A DNA stretch of 64,000 bases from Archegozetes longisetosus (Eukaryota > Arthropoda > Arachnida > Sarcoptiformes > Trhypochthoniidae), in assembly GCA_018873245.2 (NCBI GenBank), contig JAEMBT020000009.1, positions 17,949,794 to 18,013,793 on the forward strand. The letters run 5' to 3'. The position numbers and the translations under genes were made by a program. Positions within the stretch are counted from its first letter, which is position 1. Every line of letters begins with the position of its first letter. Under the pieces are notes generated by a model. That model saw only the letters and a list, made by a program, of their open reading frames with translations, did not search any database and was not told the DNA's origin. Below are positions 12,401-24,600 of the stretch, one piece after another.

Positions 12401-14104
12401 ATCTAATCAAGCCAAAAATTAAGCTTGATGGCCATTATTTAGTTAAATAAGTATGTTGCATGTAAGAAAATATTTGGCAAGTCAATTAAAAGTAGATTCA
12501 AATTAGTTAACTAGAACCAATGGTTACGTTAGCTATGCTTTGATTCTATCCTTTGATTCAATTGAATTATCCCTTATGTGACAACATACTGTCCGTTTTT
12601 AAAACTAAACTCAGATTTTACAGTTAAGACTTTATTGCTTTTGGAAATGTGAGTCAAAAGTGAAATCGATTACTCATTCACTCGAATTTGAATGTTTCAA
12701 AATAAACCTTTAATAATGAACTATAATCTTACAAACATATTTGAGAACTGTAGTCCTACAAAGTAGTTTAGATATGTAAAATTAAATTTGATTCAATTCT
12801 AAGAATAGTTGCATTGGTCGGTTCAGTTTTACCAAACTTTTCAAAAAATTGAGCTCTAACTTTATCACAACATCTAGTTAATAAATGAGTTTTCAAAATA
12901 AAAATTCTTATTTTTGTTGTGAACACTATCTTAAAAGTGTTTTTAATTCAAAATGAATGACTAAGTGATCAAATTTTGTTGTAAATGTTTTAAACTTACT
13001 CATTAGTAAGTTCTGATTCATGAGTAATAAAAAAGAAAAATTGTTATAATGATTTGAGTTTATTTTTTAAAAAACGGACAGTATAGTAATATTTGATATA
13101 TCCTGAAAGTTTTAACTTCTCTTGAGTCTGGTGTACACTGTTCTAAGTTGTGTCACTTTATCAGTTTTTATGCTATTTATTCAATAATCATTATTATTCT
13201 AATTGATAATATCCTAACAGAAAGTTTTATAACTTTTCAAACATGTTTTTTAAAATCATTAAGTTTAACTGAAAGATATGATTTACAGGAACTTCGAGCC
13301 GAATTCGATAAGCAAACCCCTAAACTATCACTTTCAGCAGCTGTTAATTCAGGGGAAGACATATCTGACCAAGCTTATGACTTCAATGCTTTAGCAAAGT
13401 ATGTATAGATAAACACTTGCCTTAAACAACCTTCAATTTAGTTGATTAACAAAAGTATTATTAAAACAACAGGAACTTAGATTACATAAATGTGATGACT
13501 TACGACATTCACGGAGATTGGGACAAGAAGACCGGTCATCACTCCACTTTTGGAGAATCAAAGGCTGCTCTAGAATACTATCATAACAATGGAGTACCGA
13601 AAGAGAAATTATTAATCGGTGTCCCCTTTTATGGTCATACTTTCACTTTGAAAGACCCTAAAAATCATGGAGTAAATGCTCCAATTACCGGAGCAGGAGC
13701 CAAACTGCCGTCTGGAGAAGATGGAAATGCCTTTTATTGGGAAATTTGTGTCAATGTCAAAACTCACGGTTGGGTTAAAGAATATGTTGACAAAACCAAC
13801 AAACATGACCCTTATGCTTATCATGAAAATCAATGGGTTGGATATGACGACCCTAACCAAGCTTACGTGTAATTATGATTATTCATCATTTATTAACTTT
13901 GACATGTCTCACATTTTTCTTCATTTCACTTATAGAAAAGCTAAGTTCAGTAAAGATAATGGATATGGAGGTGTTCTCATATGGGAACTAAGTCAAGACG
14001 ATGTCCACATGAAGTGCTGCAAAGTTGCATCTCCTATGCTCAAAGCTATCAACTATGGACTTTTTGGCACTGGTCAAAATCCATCGACTTATGGATGCGA
14101 ATAA
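9431..14104 (+). CDS. GH18 chitinase, secreted
   Basis: Endochitinase of glycoside hydrolase family 18, which cuts beta-1,4-GlcNAc chains; likely roles in mites or insects are moulting or digestion. Exons 9431-9934, 13289-13398, 13473-13868 and 13936-14104 join to 392 aa. Residues 1-20 form a signal peptide (MKMILLSILFLSGLNLLLAV). The substrate-binding strand LILSLGGWGDD lies at about 95-105. The catalytic motif DGLDLDWE is at 136-143, with Glu143 as the proton donor. YINVMTYDIHGDWD follows at the start of exon 3, and GGVLIWELSQDD near the end. All family hallmarks are intact. There is one catalytic domain and no chitin-binding module. Intron 1 is 3.35 kb and contains a complete gene on the opposite strand plus a MITE. 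AATAAA at 14119-14124. Confidence 0.93.
10324..11523 (-). CDS. Unrecognised intronless protein nested in the chitinase intron; three winged-helix-like repeats and a C2HC zinc knuckle
   Basis: A 399-aa ORF without introns, on the strand opposite its host gene. I do not recognise a named family. Visible: three stretches with a common pattern, hydrophobic helix, then 'F' after about seven residues, then a polar turn and a beta strand: YVKFFLENEHIFSYDCITGE (about 19-38), IVQYLQLNYETVFLIDEQNN (about 135-154) and LLDFVESYPEQFVCKRE (about 226-242). This resembles the wing of small winged-helix modules such as LOTUS/OST-HTH or the Egalitarian N-terminus. That link is inference. A zinc-binding-like pattern CVCD...(~20)...HKQC follows at about 325-350, then a basic tail. 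Good length and amino-acid mix support a real gene. An intronless gene inside an intron is consistent with retroposition. Confidence 0.75.
   Translation of the reverse strand: MKPDLKKWFLDKYPNSSDYVKFFLENEHIFSYDCITGEVGLNSFVSKFEKPMYLLDIEMCVTDTNTSLSQLSRRVSELEFFLVIFRLFVDSYESNKTIYISVDHLAALFNHSKYGLIKDQIESMISNKIGFDRKIVQYLQLNYETVFLIDEQNNKISLKKSLISLINKVSKEIDDSVFTVFKALVAKYLKCNGGKDINELKEAMSSRHYYIIYYMFGRQQVEEYTLLDFVESYPEQFVCKREVDSEGNVKRTINVKSEQRSQHNDTNANYFPESQINQIGLRNCQVSDSSQDQIHVYQDENEQVVKEVLLKVVQNDVNNDLVRCCVCDKDVSNVSISYSDYRDWALKHKQCLLFKLIDFLKKECQNKSITFKTNIDKSVQTVSTGNVRSRKSITSNALY
12589..13080. mobile_element. Tc1/mariner-type MITE in chitinase intron 1
   Basis: Terminal inverted repeats CTGTCCGTTTTTAAAA (left, continuing CTAAACTCA) and CTGTCCGTTTTTTAAAA (right, reverse complement, continuing to TAAACTCA). 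Flanked by TA on both sides (12587-12588 and 13081-13082). 492 bp and no coding capacity. TA duplication and size fit a Tc1/mariner-derived MITE. It makes up most of the last part of the long intron. Confidence 0.72.
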
Positions 14105-15662
14105 TCTTAATTTGTTGAAATAAAACACAAAGCCATTAAGTTATGAATGATTCCGATTATCCGCTCAGTACTAATTTCTATTATATTGAATTGTAAAGTT
14201 GCAAAAATGCGAATATCAACTTTCGTGAATTTAGTACAGATTACCTTTGATCTATAAATTATTAACTTATTCCATTTGGTTTCACATATTGTCAAGTTTT
14301 GTTCCAGTATTGATTATTCTGATCGAAATTTATTTTAATTGTGAATCAAAAAATTTTCTCAAAAATGACATTCTTTCAATTTCATGAAAGCTTTTGACAA
14401 AACTAGATTTCAACACAAAAGTATTAATTTATTGCATCAATATCACTTCACTTGAAGCGAATGGCAATAATAAATATTCTAATAAAACTTTACAATAAAA
14501 TAAATTAGAAATCAGTACTAAGCAGAGAATCAGGATAATACTTTCTCAGTTTATCTAAATGTTAATAACTTGTATCGCATGAATTCAAATTGATTAAAAC
14601 TCTTTTTGAAGGTTAAATTATTTTTAACACTTATCTAAAAACCAAATTTTTGAGAAACTCTTCAGTTTATATTAAACATCAGCAATTTTATGGTTTTATT
14701 TTCGATGAACTGTAAAAAGGAAGTAAGTCGTATATTGAGAACCAATAAGTGAAAAGTGCAAGTCAAAACAAAACAGTAACTTGAAAACCTTCAAAACATA
14801 ATGGCATAAAATAGTTTCCAAGGCCAACCTTAGCTTATGCTCGAATAGGAATAGTTTTCCCTAACTCTTGTTTGTGTTTACTATACTATATACAGTCAAA
14901 CCTCTATAATCTGACACGATATTTTGCTATCACCATTAGTCGATTTATGGAGGTTGTCGGTTTGTAGAAAAATCTCTTTAATTCGACATGTCGGAATAAA
15001 GAGGTATAATTTTAAGTGCGTTGATAATAAAATCTAATTATTATTTTTTAGAAATTTAAAAATAACTAAAAGACCTCTCAATTAAAAAATTCATTCAAAG
15101 TGGCTTGTCAGGCTTTACATTTCTTCTTAACAACAGTGGCTACCAACGTGCTTTTTATACTCTCAACGTTTTGAATCAGCTCAGGATGCTTTGGTTGAGG
15201 AAATATGGATAATTTATTTACCATCAGAAATGATTTATTTAAACCAAAGAAACACATCTCGAGTGTATTAAATAGGCACCTCAGTGTCGAATTGTAGAGG
15301 TTCTAATGAATAGGAGATAACTATTGAAGGAAAAAACTATTGTCGGATTACGGAGTATGGAGGTGTCGAATTAAAGAGGTTTTTATAATACAAACTTCTA
15401 CGTAAGAACTTTTTGGAAATAAGATAAAGTCGAATTTGAGAGATTGTCGAGTTATAGAGGTGTCGGTATAAGGAGGGTTGACTGTACTAATTTCTCTAAG
15501 TTTACTCAACAAAAATCAAAATGCATTTATAGTTAATTACGTTGTTTTCTCAACTTCTCAACAAAATCAATCAATTTTGCAATTGAGTTAGGTCATATTT
15601 TGTTGTAACATGTGTTTACTGCAAAGAAGTAGTGCTAAGTTTTGTTGAACACTTCATTTACA
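14105..15662. other. Intergenic, chitinase 3' end to ACSF2 5' end
   Basis: Contains the chitinase poly(A) signal (14119) and the inverted-repeat element 14893-15484. Otherwise AT-rich with no coding signal. The ACSF2 promoter must lie in 15485-15662, which shows no obvious TATA box. Confidence 0.55.
14893..15484. mobile_element. Pogo/Tc1-like inverted-repeat element
   Basis: 592 bp flanked by TA (14891-14892 and 15485-15486). The left end is CAGTCAAACCTCTATAATCT, and the right end in reverse complement is CAGTCAACCCTCCTTATACC. The 'CAGTCnAnCCTC' start with the following TAnnnCGACA words is typical of pogo/Tigger-like ends. The CGACA/TGTCG-type word recurs several times inside on both strands (around 14990, 15280, 15350, 15365 and 15445), giving nested inverted repeats at both ends. 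I cannot identify a usable transposase; a faint open stretch on the minus strand near 15100-15220 may be a relic. Confidence 0.75.
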
Positions 15663-18600
15663 ATGTTTCTTCTACGACGTCGTGCCATAACTAGAACTAT
15701 AAGCCGTGAGGTAATAAATAGATTTAAATACAGTTATGCCTTTGAACCATCGAATGAATTATTGTCTCCTTTAACCGTTGGAAAATTGTTGGAAGAATGT
15801 GCAAATGATTCACCTAATACTACGGCGTGCATTTCAGCGCATCAAAATATTAGTAAAACTTATCAAGAGCTCAACTTTGATGTAAGTGAACGAATCCTAT
15901 TAAACTTCTCTTTAAATACAAATCTATGCTTCAAAACAATTTATTGACAAAATAGTCGTAAACGAAAATTGCAAATTAAGCCGTTTCAATTTGCATTTAC
16001 GCTCATATTAAGCTTGCAACGAAGTTTTTCAGCTCAAAACTATACTATAGGTCTGATAGCTATTCCCATATGAAATTGAGCGTCGAGTTAAAAAATGGAA
16101 CCTTAATGGAAATGCAATAATTTGAAGTAACTTCAGTATTCTACCACTTTAATAGTCTGATTACTCTGAAAATTGGAATAAGTCAAAGAATAAATGCTAG
16201 AAACAAATATTTTAATGAAATAGAACTTTTAGTGCAATTATTTTCTTTGTTAATTGTTTAAAAATTATTTGAGACTAACTTTACAATTTAAACGAAAGCT
16301 TCAATTTAACATCTATTTTACTATGACAATTTCAACAAATAGGCCAATAGATTAGCGTTGGGTCTGAAAAGCATTGGGTGTGAAAAAGGAGACAGAATTG
16401 GGATTTGGGCACCAAATTGCTATGAATGGCTTTTGACACAATACGCGACTGCAAAAATTGGTGCAATTATGGTATAAATGACATAAGATTAATGTTAAGA
16501 ATATAAGTAAAAAGGAATGATCTTTTATCGTAATTTGCTTAAGCTCGCAACAAATTCAAACTCACGTGCATTAACTGCATAATGTATTATTTATCATAAA
16601 CTGGTTGATAGGTTAACGTAAACCCTGGATATCGTGCCAATGAATTAGAGTATTGCTTGAATTTAGTTGGTTGCCATACACTTATATGTAGCCAAAAGTT
16701 CAAGACATCTAATTATTGCGAAATATTAGAAAGTATATCACCCAATATGTTGGAAAATATCAAAGGCACTAAAGTTGACTGTCAAAAGTAAGTTAGGCTT
16801 GCATTTCAGTTTTATTCTCATAGACATAACACTGTTGAATAAATTAGTTGATACCAAGCTCTTTAGCTTATCTACTAATCTACTAAACTTTTCTAATGAA
16901 TGTCGATAAGTAAAAGTCTGAAAGACCTGTAGAAAACTTATGATTGCTATGTTATCTACTAGAATTCCAAGTTTGCGCAACCTAATTATGATTAACAATA
17001 CGAAGGAGATTGCTCCAAATAACATAACAAGATTCAATGATTTAGTATCAGACATGAGCGGTGACGTAAATGTTGAGTCTTCAACTGAATTCGATGATTC
17101 AATCAATATTCAATTTACATCTGGAACAACAGGCCATCCGAAAGGTGCAACTTTAACACATCATAATATAATTCAAAACGCATACTTTGCTGGCAAACGT
17201 GCGTTAGAAGGACTCAATACAATACAATTAAAAATCTGCGTACCAAATCCACTCTACCATTGTTTCGGTTCGGTTTTGGGCTCTATTTTGGTTGCTCTTA
17301 ACAGAGGAACTCTTGTACTGCCAGCGCCTATTTATAATCCAATAGAAACTCTAAGAGCTATACATAATTTCAAGTAATAATTCTAACATTCTATCAATCA
17401 CTCAAAACATTAATTGATTTTTCAATAAAATAAGATGCGATATGGTTTATGGCACTCCAACCATGTATATAGATATATTGAATTTGAATTCAAATTTGAA
17501 AAAATACAATACAAGTTCTCTGCTTAGAGGTAATTTAAGGCTTTTTTCATGCTTAAGTTCATATTAGATATTTGCACTCTATTTTTATTAAGGTATTATG
17601 TCAGGAGCTCCATGTCCACCGCCATTGATTCAATCAATCAAGACTCAAATACCAAGTTGTGAACATATTCTTGTAAGTTATATGCACTAAACAAAATGCA
17701 AGCATAACATTTTTATGCCAATCTTTTTGAAGATTATACTGTATTATCTATATGTTAGCTAAAATAGTGAGTAAATAATTCTTAGATTCAGGTATACGGT
17801 ACACGGCTTACGTCGGGTGAGTGCTATAAGATCCTATCTTCTGTGTTAATTGTAGATAACGCTTAGCAGCACTCACTGAGTAAAATTAAATTCATTTGAA
17901 TGATTAATGCTTAGCACGCGCCCAAATCACTTATTAAATTGTTGACTTAAACTGGGCCAAAATTTTGAGTCCGCATTTGTTAGCAAAAAACTGATCCTTC
18001 AAATAATTGGTATACATTCTTAACGTTTGACTAATTTTTTCAATGACTAAGAAAACAAAGTCTTCAATGAAATAAATGTTGAATCCAAAAGAAGAAATGA
18101 AGAGAGAGAACAAGGAGATTAAACCAATAGTTAATGGATCGATTTTGATTCAATCATTTTTATTAAATTTGTTTCTTATATTTGTGATGCCAATACTTAA
18201 CATAATTGCAATATTTCCACAAATGGGTGGATTTCCAAAGCTTGATTGTTGGCTCTCAGCTGGTGTCAGTTTTATAGTTTCAGTATTATTATACTTCAGT
18301 ATCGATGATATTTATACTCCAGACGATTATTTGGTAGATGAGATACTTTTCACTTCAGATACTAGTCAATACTTAGACGGCGTCAACCCTTTAGCAATAT
18401 TTGCATTTATTTTTCACTTAACTTTCATTATATATATAACACCCAAATGTTGGCCATCAATTCGATCACTTTCAAAATATTTGAAAAATGATGAGTCTCT
18501 AAAAGATGAGATCAATGGAGACTTAATAGTTCTCTATGCCATCAAAATAGCAGAAATTATTCTTCTAATATCAGCTCTATACTATGTGGCCATTATAAGG

Positions 18601-19713
18601 ACACAAATTTCAAAGAGAAATATTTATCTCATCAAAAAGAAAAATTTGCAAATAAATCAGAAACATGAAAAAGATCAAGAGCAAGATTGGAGACAAGAGT
18701 CAGAGACTGATAAATAAATAGTTGCTATTACAAAATCTAAATACTTGAAAGTAGTCGTTGAATAAATTGAAACATTGAAAAATGACTAACCAATGTTTAA
18801 TATTGATCCAAACATGATTAACAAATCATAACTAAATGTAATTTAAATTGTGATCATTCAGATTCCTTATGGTAGCACAGAATGTAGTCCTGTTGTGAGC
18901 CTTACATCGATTCGTGATTCAAAGAAACATCAATTGGAATCAGTTGGTCGTCCATTAGATCATTTAGAAATCAAGATAATCGACCCGAAAACAAATAGCA
19001 TTCGAGCTATTGGTGAATTGGGAGAAGTGTGCACTCGAGGTCATTGTACTTTCGTTGGATATTGGAATCAAAATGAAAAAACATATGAAGTTTTGGACAA
19101 AAATCGTTGGTATCATACGGGGTATCAAAAATGCACATTAGTTTAATCCGAACATATACAAAGTAATGATTTTTACTTCAGAGATATTGGTGTTATGGAT
19201 GAAATGGGATATATATCGATAAATGGACGCATAAAAGATATGATCATCAGAGGAGGAGAAAATATATATCCTAAAGAAATTGAAGACTTTCTTATGTCAC
19301 ATCCGCTCGTAGCTGACGCACATGTAATCAAATGTTTTATTTGATGACTAAACAAAAGCCTCTCAACTATAAACTTCAATCTCTTTAAGGTGGTCGGAGT
19401 GCCACACGAAAGGCTTGGAGAAGAATTGGTGGCATTTATCAAACTTAAAGCAGATGGTGCCCTCGATTCAAAATCACTCAAAGAATTTTGTAGAGAAAAA
19501 GTTAGTTCATTAATGAATGTTATCTAAGCAATTTAAAAATTACTTTAAAATATGAATTATTTATAGATCAGTCATTTTAAAATACCAGAAAACATAGAAT
19601 TTGTCGATGACTTTCCGCGTACTATTACTGGAAAAGTGCAAAAGTTTAAGCTGAGGGAAAAAGCTAGAAGAGATTTTAATAGACAATCCAGTTCAAATTT
19701 ACACTATCGTTGA
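15663..19713 (+). CDS. ACSF2: Medium-chain acyl-CoA synthetase, ACSF2-like
   Basis: Activates fatty acids to acyl-CoA through an acyl-adenylate. The ACSF2 subfamily is usually mitochondrial, and the Arg-rich start [15 protein letters not shown] fits a matrix-targeting peptide. Ten exons: 15663-15881, 16343-16471, 16612-16787, 16933-17373, 17435-17529, 17593-17672, 18862-19121, 19182-19323, 19390-19500 and 19567-19713. They sum to 1800 nt (599 aa; human ACSF2 is about 615). Motifs: [11 protein letters not shown] (AMP-binding P-loop, near residue 240), YGSTECSPV (exon 7), WYHTGDIG split over exons 7/8, [14 protein letters not shown], and [14 protein letters not shown] with the catalytic C-terminal Lys in exon 10. 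All key motifs are present. Intron 6 (1.19 kb) contains a separate gene. AATAAA at 19764-19769. Confidence 0.94.
18076..18717 (+). CDS. Unrecognised four-TM protein nested in ACSF2 intron 6
   Basis: A 213-aa ORF on the same strand as its host gene, with no introns and its own ATG and stop. About four hydrophobic segments: residues ~25-48 ([19 protein letters not shown]), ~58-77 ([15 protein letters not shown]), ~107-127 ([17 protein letters not shown]) and ~152-172 ([17 protein letters not shown]). A polar loop with [13 protein letters not shown] lies between TM2 and TM3, and the cytosolic-looking tail is rich in Lys, Glu and Gln. It cannot be an ACSF2 exon, because the flanking exons join in phase without it. 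No family recognised. An intronless gene in an intron is consistent with a retrocopy or a nested lineage-specific gene. Confidence 0.68.
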   Translation: MLNPKEEMKRENKEIKPIVNGSILIQSFLLNLFLIFVMPILNIIAIFPQMGGFPKLDCWLSAGVSFIVSVLLYFSIDDIYTPDDYLVDEILFTSDTSQYLDGVNPLAIFAFIFHLTFIIYITPKCWPSIRSLSKYLKNDESLKDEINGDLIVLYAIKIAEIILLISALYYVAIIRTQISKRNIYLIKKKNLQINQKHEKDQEQDWRQESETDK

Positions 19714-21653
19714 ACCAGTTCACAATTTTTTGATCGTCAATGAGTATTTACATTGAAATATGAAATAAAAATATTTTTGTTTAATATTTGTCATTAAATC
19801 TTATAATTTACAGAAAAGGATTGATTTAAAGATAAAACGTCATAATTGACAAGTAAGTACTTTGCAAGTTGTGAAATGGTTGGAGTTGAGCAAAACGAGC
19901 TCAAAAGATTTATGCTGAGTAGAGAAATAGTGCATTATATAAGTAGATGGGTTTCAATCAATGGTCCACAATGTAGTATTTAATCCATTATTAAGAACTA
20001 AGGACTCACTGACTGTAAATAAGTGCAAACAAAGCAAGTTTTGTTAGTATTACTCAAAGCTTTTATTATTTTCCATGTGGAGCATGAAGTTTCCTGAAAA
20101 GCGATTCCTGAAAAGCGATTCCTGACCTAAGAGTAAGCAATTCTTAGGAACAAATTGTTTATTGCTCCAACTTTTAATAACTTAATAACTTAAGTACGAT
20201 GTTCTCTATTGCAAAATAATATTAATCCTTCTTTGCCTCCTAAATATTTCTATTTTAACGCCTAATCTTTCATCGATCAATAAGTTGTTGACTGATTCTG
20301 TTCATTAACAGAATCAAATTGAACTTTAGTGAGCTTTCATTGTGCTATTTCACAGACAATAAGTCAATTCTGACTCGTCTGACTTGTCCATTGTTAACAT
20401 TTAATATGAGACTTGTTTTCATGTGATTCCTATATTTACTTAGTGTTGAATATTAATAAAATGATATGAATATAAGCCAAGGCTTGGTCTACAAAAAAGA
20501 ACAAAATAGGATTACCAAAAGAAGATACCAGAATAAGATACCAAAAGAAAAAGGCAAGAATTCATGATATCTCAGTTAATGGGATCTTATGGCAGAGATA
20601 CCCGTACAATTAAGTGATTATGTTCAGTTATTTCTCTATTTAACTTGCAGTAAAGGCATTGAAGGCAAAATTAGATCAATCCTAATGACAAAACACGTTT
20701 TTCACTTCAAGTAACATTTATTTAGTGATCTTTTCCAAAGTGGTGTAACTTTTATGCATTGTTTAGCCATTCTTCTATGTAAACTTTAACTCAATAGTTC
20801 ATAATTGTTAAGATTGAGTTAGCTTACGTCTAACTTGTTAGTTTGAACATCAATTAATGCATTCATTATTTTCGTCAATTTGTTGTGAGAAAACTATTGA
20901 ACTGAAATTATTTTCAACTATAATGTTTGATCAAATTGAGCGTTCGATTATTGCAAACTCCGCCACTGGATAGAGTGGCGTGGCAGAAAAGTTTTTCGGA
21001 CATGTCACGCAAGTCTTTATACACATAAGATGCGATCAGAACATCGCCTCACATAACACAATATAGCATTTGGAAGACTTTGTGGCAAATGTTGTAACAG
21101 TTAAGTAGAGAAGAACTCATTCAATAAAGAGAACTAACTCAAAGTCTTTATCTTTTTCAACGTTCTTGTAACTTGAGTTGATTCCGTCTTTAAACAAGAA
21201 TGACTTTAACTGATGTTCCGTCAAACCAATTGGTAATAAAATCAACTTCTGGTTAGGTGATCTTCTAAAAAACAATTTTATTGTAAATTATTCTAACAAA
21301 TACAACAGTAAAAGTTAATGTTTTGTGAAAAATTTGAAACTATTGAAAAGATAAGTTTACTATATTTCCAGTTTTTCATTACTTTCTTTGAATTTGGTTT
21401 TGTGTTTTCACAATTTAATTATGGTTTCATTCATTTTGTTATAATTGAAGTCTCACTTTTTAAAGTAATAAGACAATGATTTTTTACTTTTTGTTTACTT
21501 TGTCAAACTTTCATTTGAAGCTTGTTTTATGCCAATGCTTTTATCACATTTAGTTTCTTTCATACAAATAATAGAAGATATAAAGAACCAGTAAACTAAA
21601 ACTCAATGCTGAACATTTTTAAACTTATTCCTCAAATATGTTAAGTGTATCAG
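19714..21653. other. Intergenic, ACSF2 to GPCR
   Basis: No coding signal. Contains the ACSF2 poly(A) signal, a short tandem duplication of about 14 bp near 20095-20126, and a stretch at 20950-21180 (GC-richer, with a GCGTGGCAG word, ATTCAATAAAGAGA and TTGTAAC words) that looks like the end of a degenerate LTR, but I cannot find a partner copy. Confidence 0.45.
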
Positions 21654-24600
21654 ATGAAATCATTTGAAAGACATCACCAAAAAAACATGAACTCAAGTTT
21701 GTTAGACTACTCATTGAGTGCTAACATAACAATTGACTTGACACGAATCTGTGATGTTTTCACAAGTTTCAACTTTTCACTGCACGACTTTCCGAATCCA
21801 GATATCATTTCGCGCGAGTATACATGGAGTGATTATATTAAAATCATAACGTGTATCGTTACAATAATCGCTATACTGATTGGAAACACGAGTGTTATTC
21901 TGGCCGTTGCTTTGAATCGTTCATTAAGAAATACAATCAACTATTATTTGACAAATTTAGCTGTTGCTGATATCCTAATATGCGTTTTCTGCTTATGGGT
22001 TCATCTGATAAATAATCTTACTGAACCACTTTATGTATTGGGACCTTTCATGTGCAAATTTAATGGATTCGCGCAAAGTAAGTTCGATTCGATTAAGTTA
22101 TTTCTATGAAATATAACTATAATAATTCACATAACGATTCACTTCTTTTATGAATCTGTTCGTAAATTTATTGAACATAACTTCTGAATCTTGTCATCTA
22201 TAGGCTCCAAATCGGGCTAAAGCTTTAGAAGTAAACTTTCATATTAGAATAACTTTTAAATAATGAGAAAATTTGAAACTTTATCGAAAATTCCACTCAG
22301 GACTCGAATTTCATTACGCTATTATTTTGCTATTCTGCTAAACAAATTTGCATATTATCGCTTCAGTTCTCGCCTTAAGCACGAAAAGTATCCGAAATTT
22401 TATATGAAACGAACGCGTTGCCGACATTCTTCTAACTTGTAGTTAGTTAACATTATTAATCGAAGTATCACAAGTATTTGAAAGTATTGTGTTTATATTT
22501 GAAACTAAATTGCAGCGCAATCTTCTCAAACTGATTGTAGTTGTGTGTAAGTTGACAAAAAACTGCGCTTTTATGTATTGAAAATTGAATAGTAAATACT
22601 AATGAGTGGGTGTTTCATATTTGACATGTGAGAATAGCAAAAGCTTTAGGTTATGCAAATTTGCAAACATAATTAGTACTAACTTGGCTTAATTGCATTT
22701 GATATAATATGCGTTTTCCTAATTTTTTTTAAAGAACTAAACATCTACTGAACTATGAGTGTTTATAATCTATTTATTATTCTAATTGAATAATCGATGT
22801 GTTGAAACGTGTTTCCCTACTTTGATACAGCTATTTATTCGGTTCATTAGACGATATCTTCTATTCTGCCTGAATAAGTGTAAACTAGAGATATTCGATT
22901 GCATGGACTGAACTAAGTGAATGCTAAATATAACCTCTTATTCATAGCATTCAATGTAAATATTGTACATTACAAGATCAAATTAATGTTATATATTTAA
23001 TTGCTTACGAACCAATTCGTAAAACTTCAAGTTTTTGTAAGCTTGCATTTGTTTTCTTTACATATGAGTCTGAACTCTAATGTATTCTTAGCAAATGCAT
23101 GTTGGTCTAGCATTTTCAGATCCCAACCTAATTAGTTCTTTTCAGATTAGTAGTATTGCGTATAAACTGCTACTCAATTTGTATTTGAAGCTAATAAATC
23201 AAAATTGAAGAATAAAACTAAAATAAAACATTAAACCTTAAGTTTTGCCAACAAGTATTGTGAGACATTTAACTGAATTTATGTTTCATGTAGTACTTAT
23301 AAATTTGAGCTATCAACACTTAAATCAATACTTTGTTTAACTTACAATCATTTTGTCACTCATTACAACTGCAATTTAGTTGAATGTCTGCTCATTTCAT
23401 TGATGACTGTTTCAGCACTAACTGATTACTATTTAGCAAAGCAATCTTTCCATCAATTACTACAGATTTAAGCTGAGCTCAGTTTAAACAATAGTAGAAA
23501 ATGACGCTTACCTTCGCTTAGACATTACTATAAGAAATGAACGTGAACTTTGGCATAACATTTGGGGTTATACTTGCATTTAGCTGCCGTCTTCGATCTC
23601 GATGAAAGTGACATATCTTATGTATTTTGGGCTCCTGAATTGAATGGTTTTGGTCCCATGTTGCGATGACAAACCGTTTCTGAGATAAAGCATAAAAACC
23701 TAACCTAACCGAATGTGACATTCTATGATGACCAGCCAATTAAGAGACACAATCGAAAGTGTATTAGGTATAAATAGATGTATTTTAGTAACATCATCAT
23801 ATCCCAGTCGGCTTGGCGTAGTGGTTAGGTTAGGTTAGCTTTGGTTAAGCTTGGTTAAGCTTGGTTAGGCTAGGTTAGGTTGGGTTTTTATTATATATCT
23901 TAAAAACGGCTGTCATCGCAACTTCGGACCTTCACCATTCGATTTTTCAGCCTAAAATACATATAATAAATGATTTTCATTGAGATCGGGGACGGCAGCT
24001 AAATGGAAGTAACTCCACATTTGGATATCTATTCCTTTAAATAAATGTAAATCTAATTTTGAAGAATCACTAAAAGCATGTCTGTAAAGTATCTGAGGAG
24101 TATCTGAGGAGCTTGAAATGAATAGTTTAAATCGCTCAGTGTTTGGCTCTATTTATTAACCATCTTATGATTAATTCTATTTTACTGAACCAATACAATA
24201 GTGATTGGATTTGGACCTGTTTCCACCCGATAAACAACACGTTATTGAGTCATTTTTTGAGTTAATCCTCACGCAATACATAATAAATTTCACTTACCAG
24301 TAGTGAGAGAGATGAAAGTGACCAAAACGTTAAGACGGTGCAAATATTGACGTAAAACAGTCCTCTCAGTGGAGTGCATTAATTAATGACAAGCGCACAA
24401 ATTATTGCTTTAGCTCTACAAATGCTCTAAAATTTTGATGGCATGCGATCACATAAAATTGATGTGCAAGTCTCACATCGTAAAATCAATTAATTCCCTT
24501 GAAAATTTTCTGTTTCCATCAAAACTTTAGCTCAAATCGATATTTCAATTAACTGAGTTCCTTATTTGACCATCTTCTCAATAAACTGTGCGAAATGATA

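Noticed and set aside
20950..21180. Possible solo LTR (with similar words at 34590 and 40085)
   Set aside because: No matching pair, target duplication or TG...CA ends could be established; only short shared words.
23518..23739. ORF shared by MITE B copies (MAGHHRMSHSVRLGF...)
   Set aside because: It lies in the inverted-repeat end of the element and is repeated only because the element is; the rest of the element has no coding structure and the frame is not kept at the ends.
23825..23887. Idea that the window is near a telomere because of TTAGG-like repeats
   Set aside because: The repeats are confined to MITE B copies at distant sites, so they do not mark a chromosome end.
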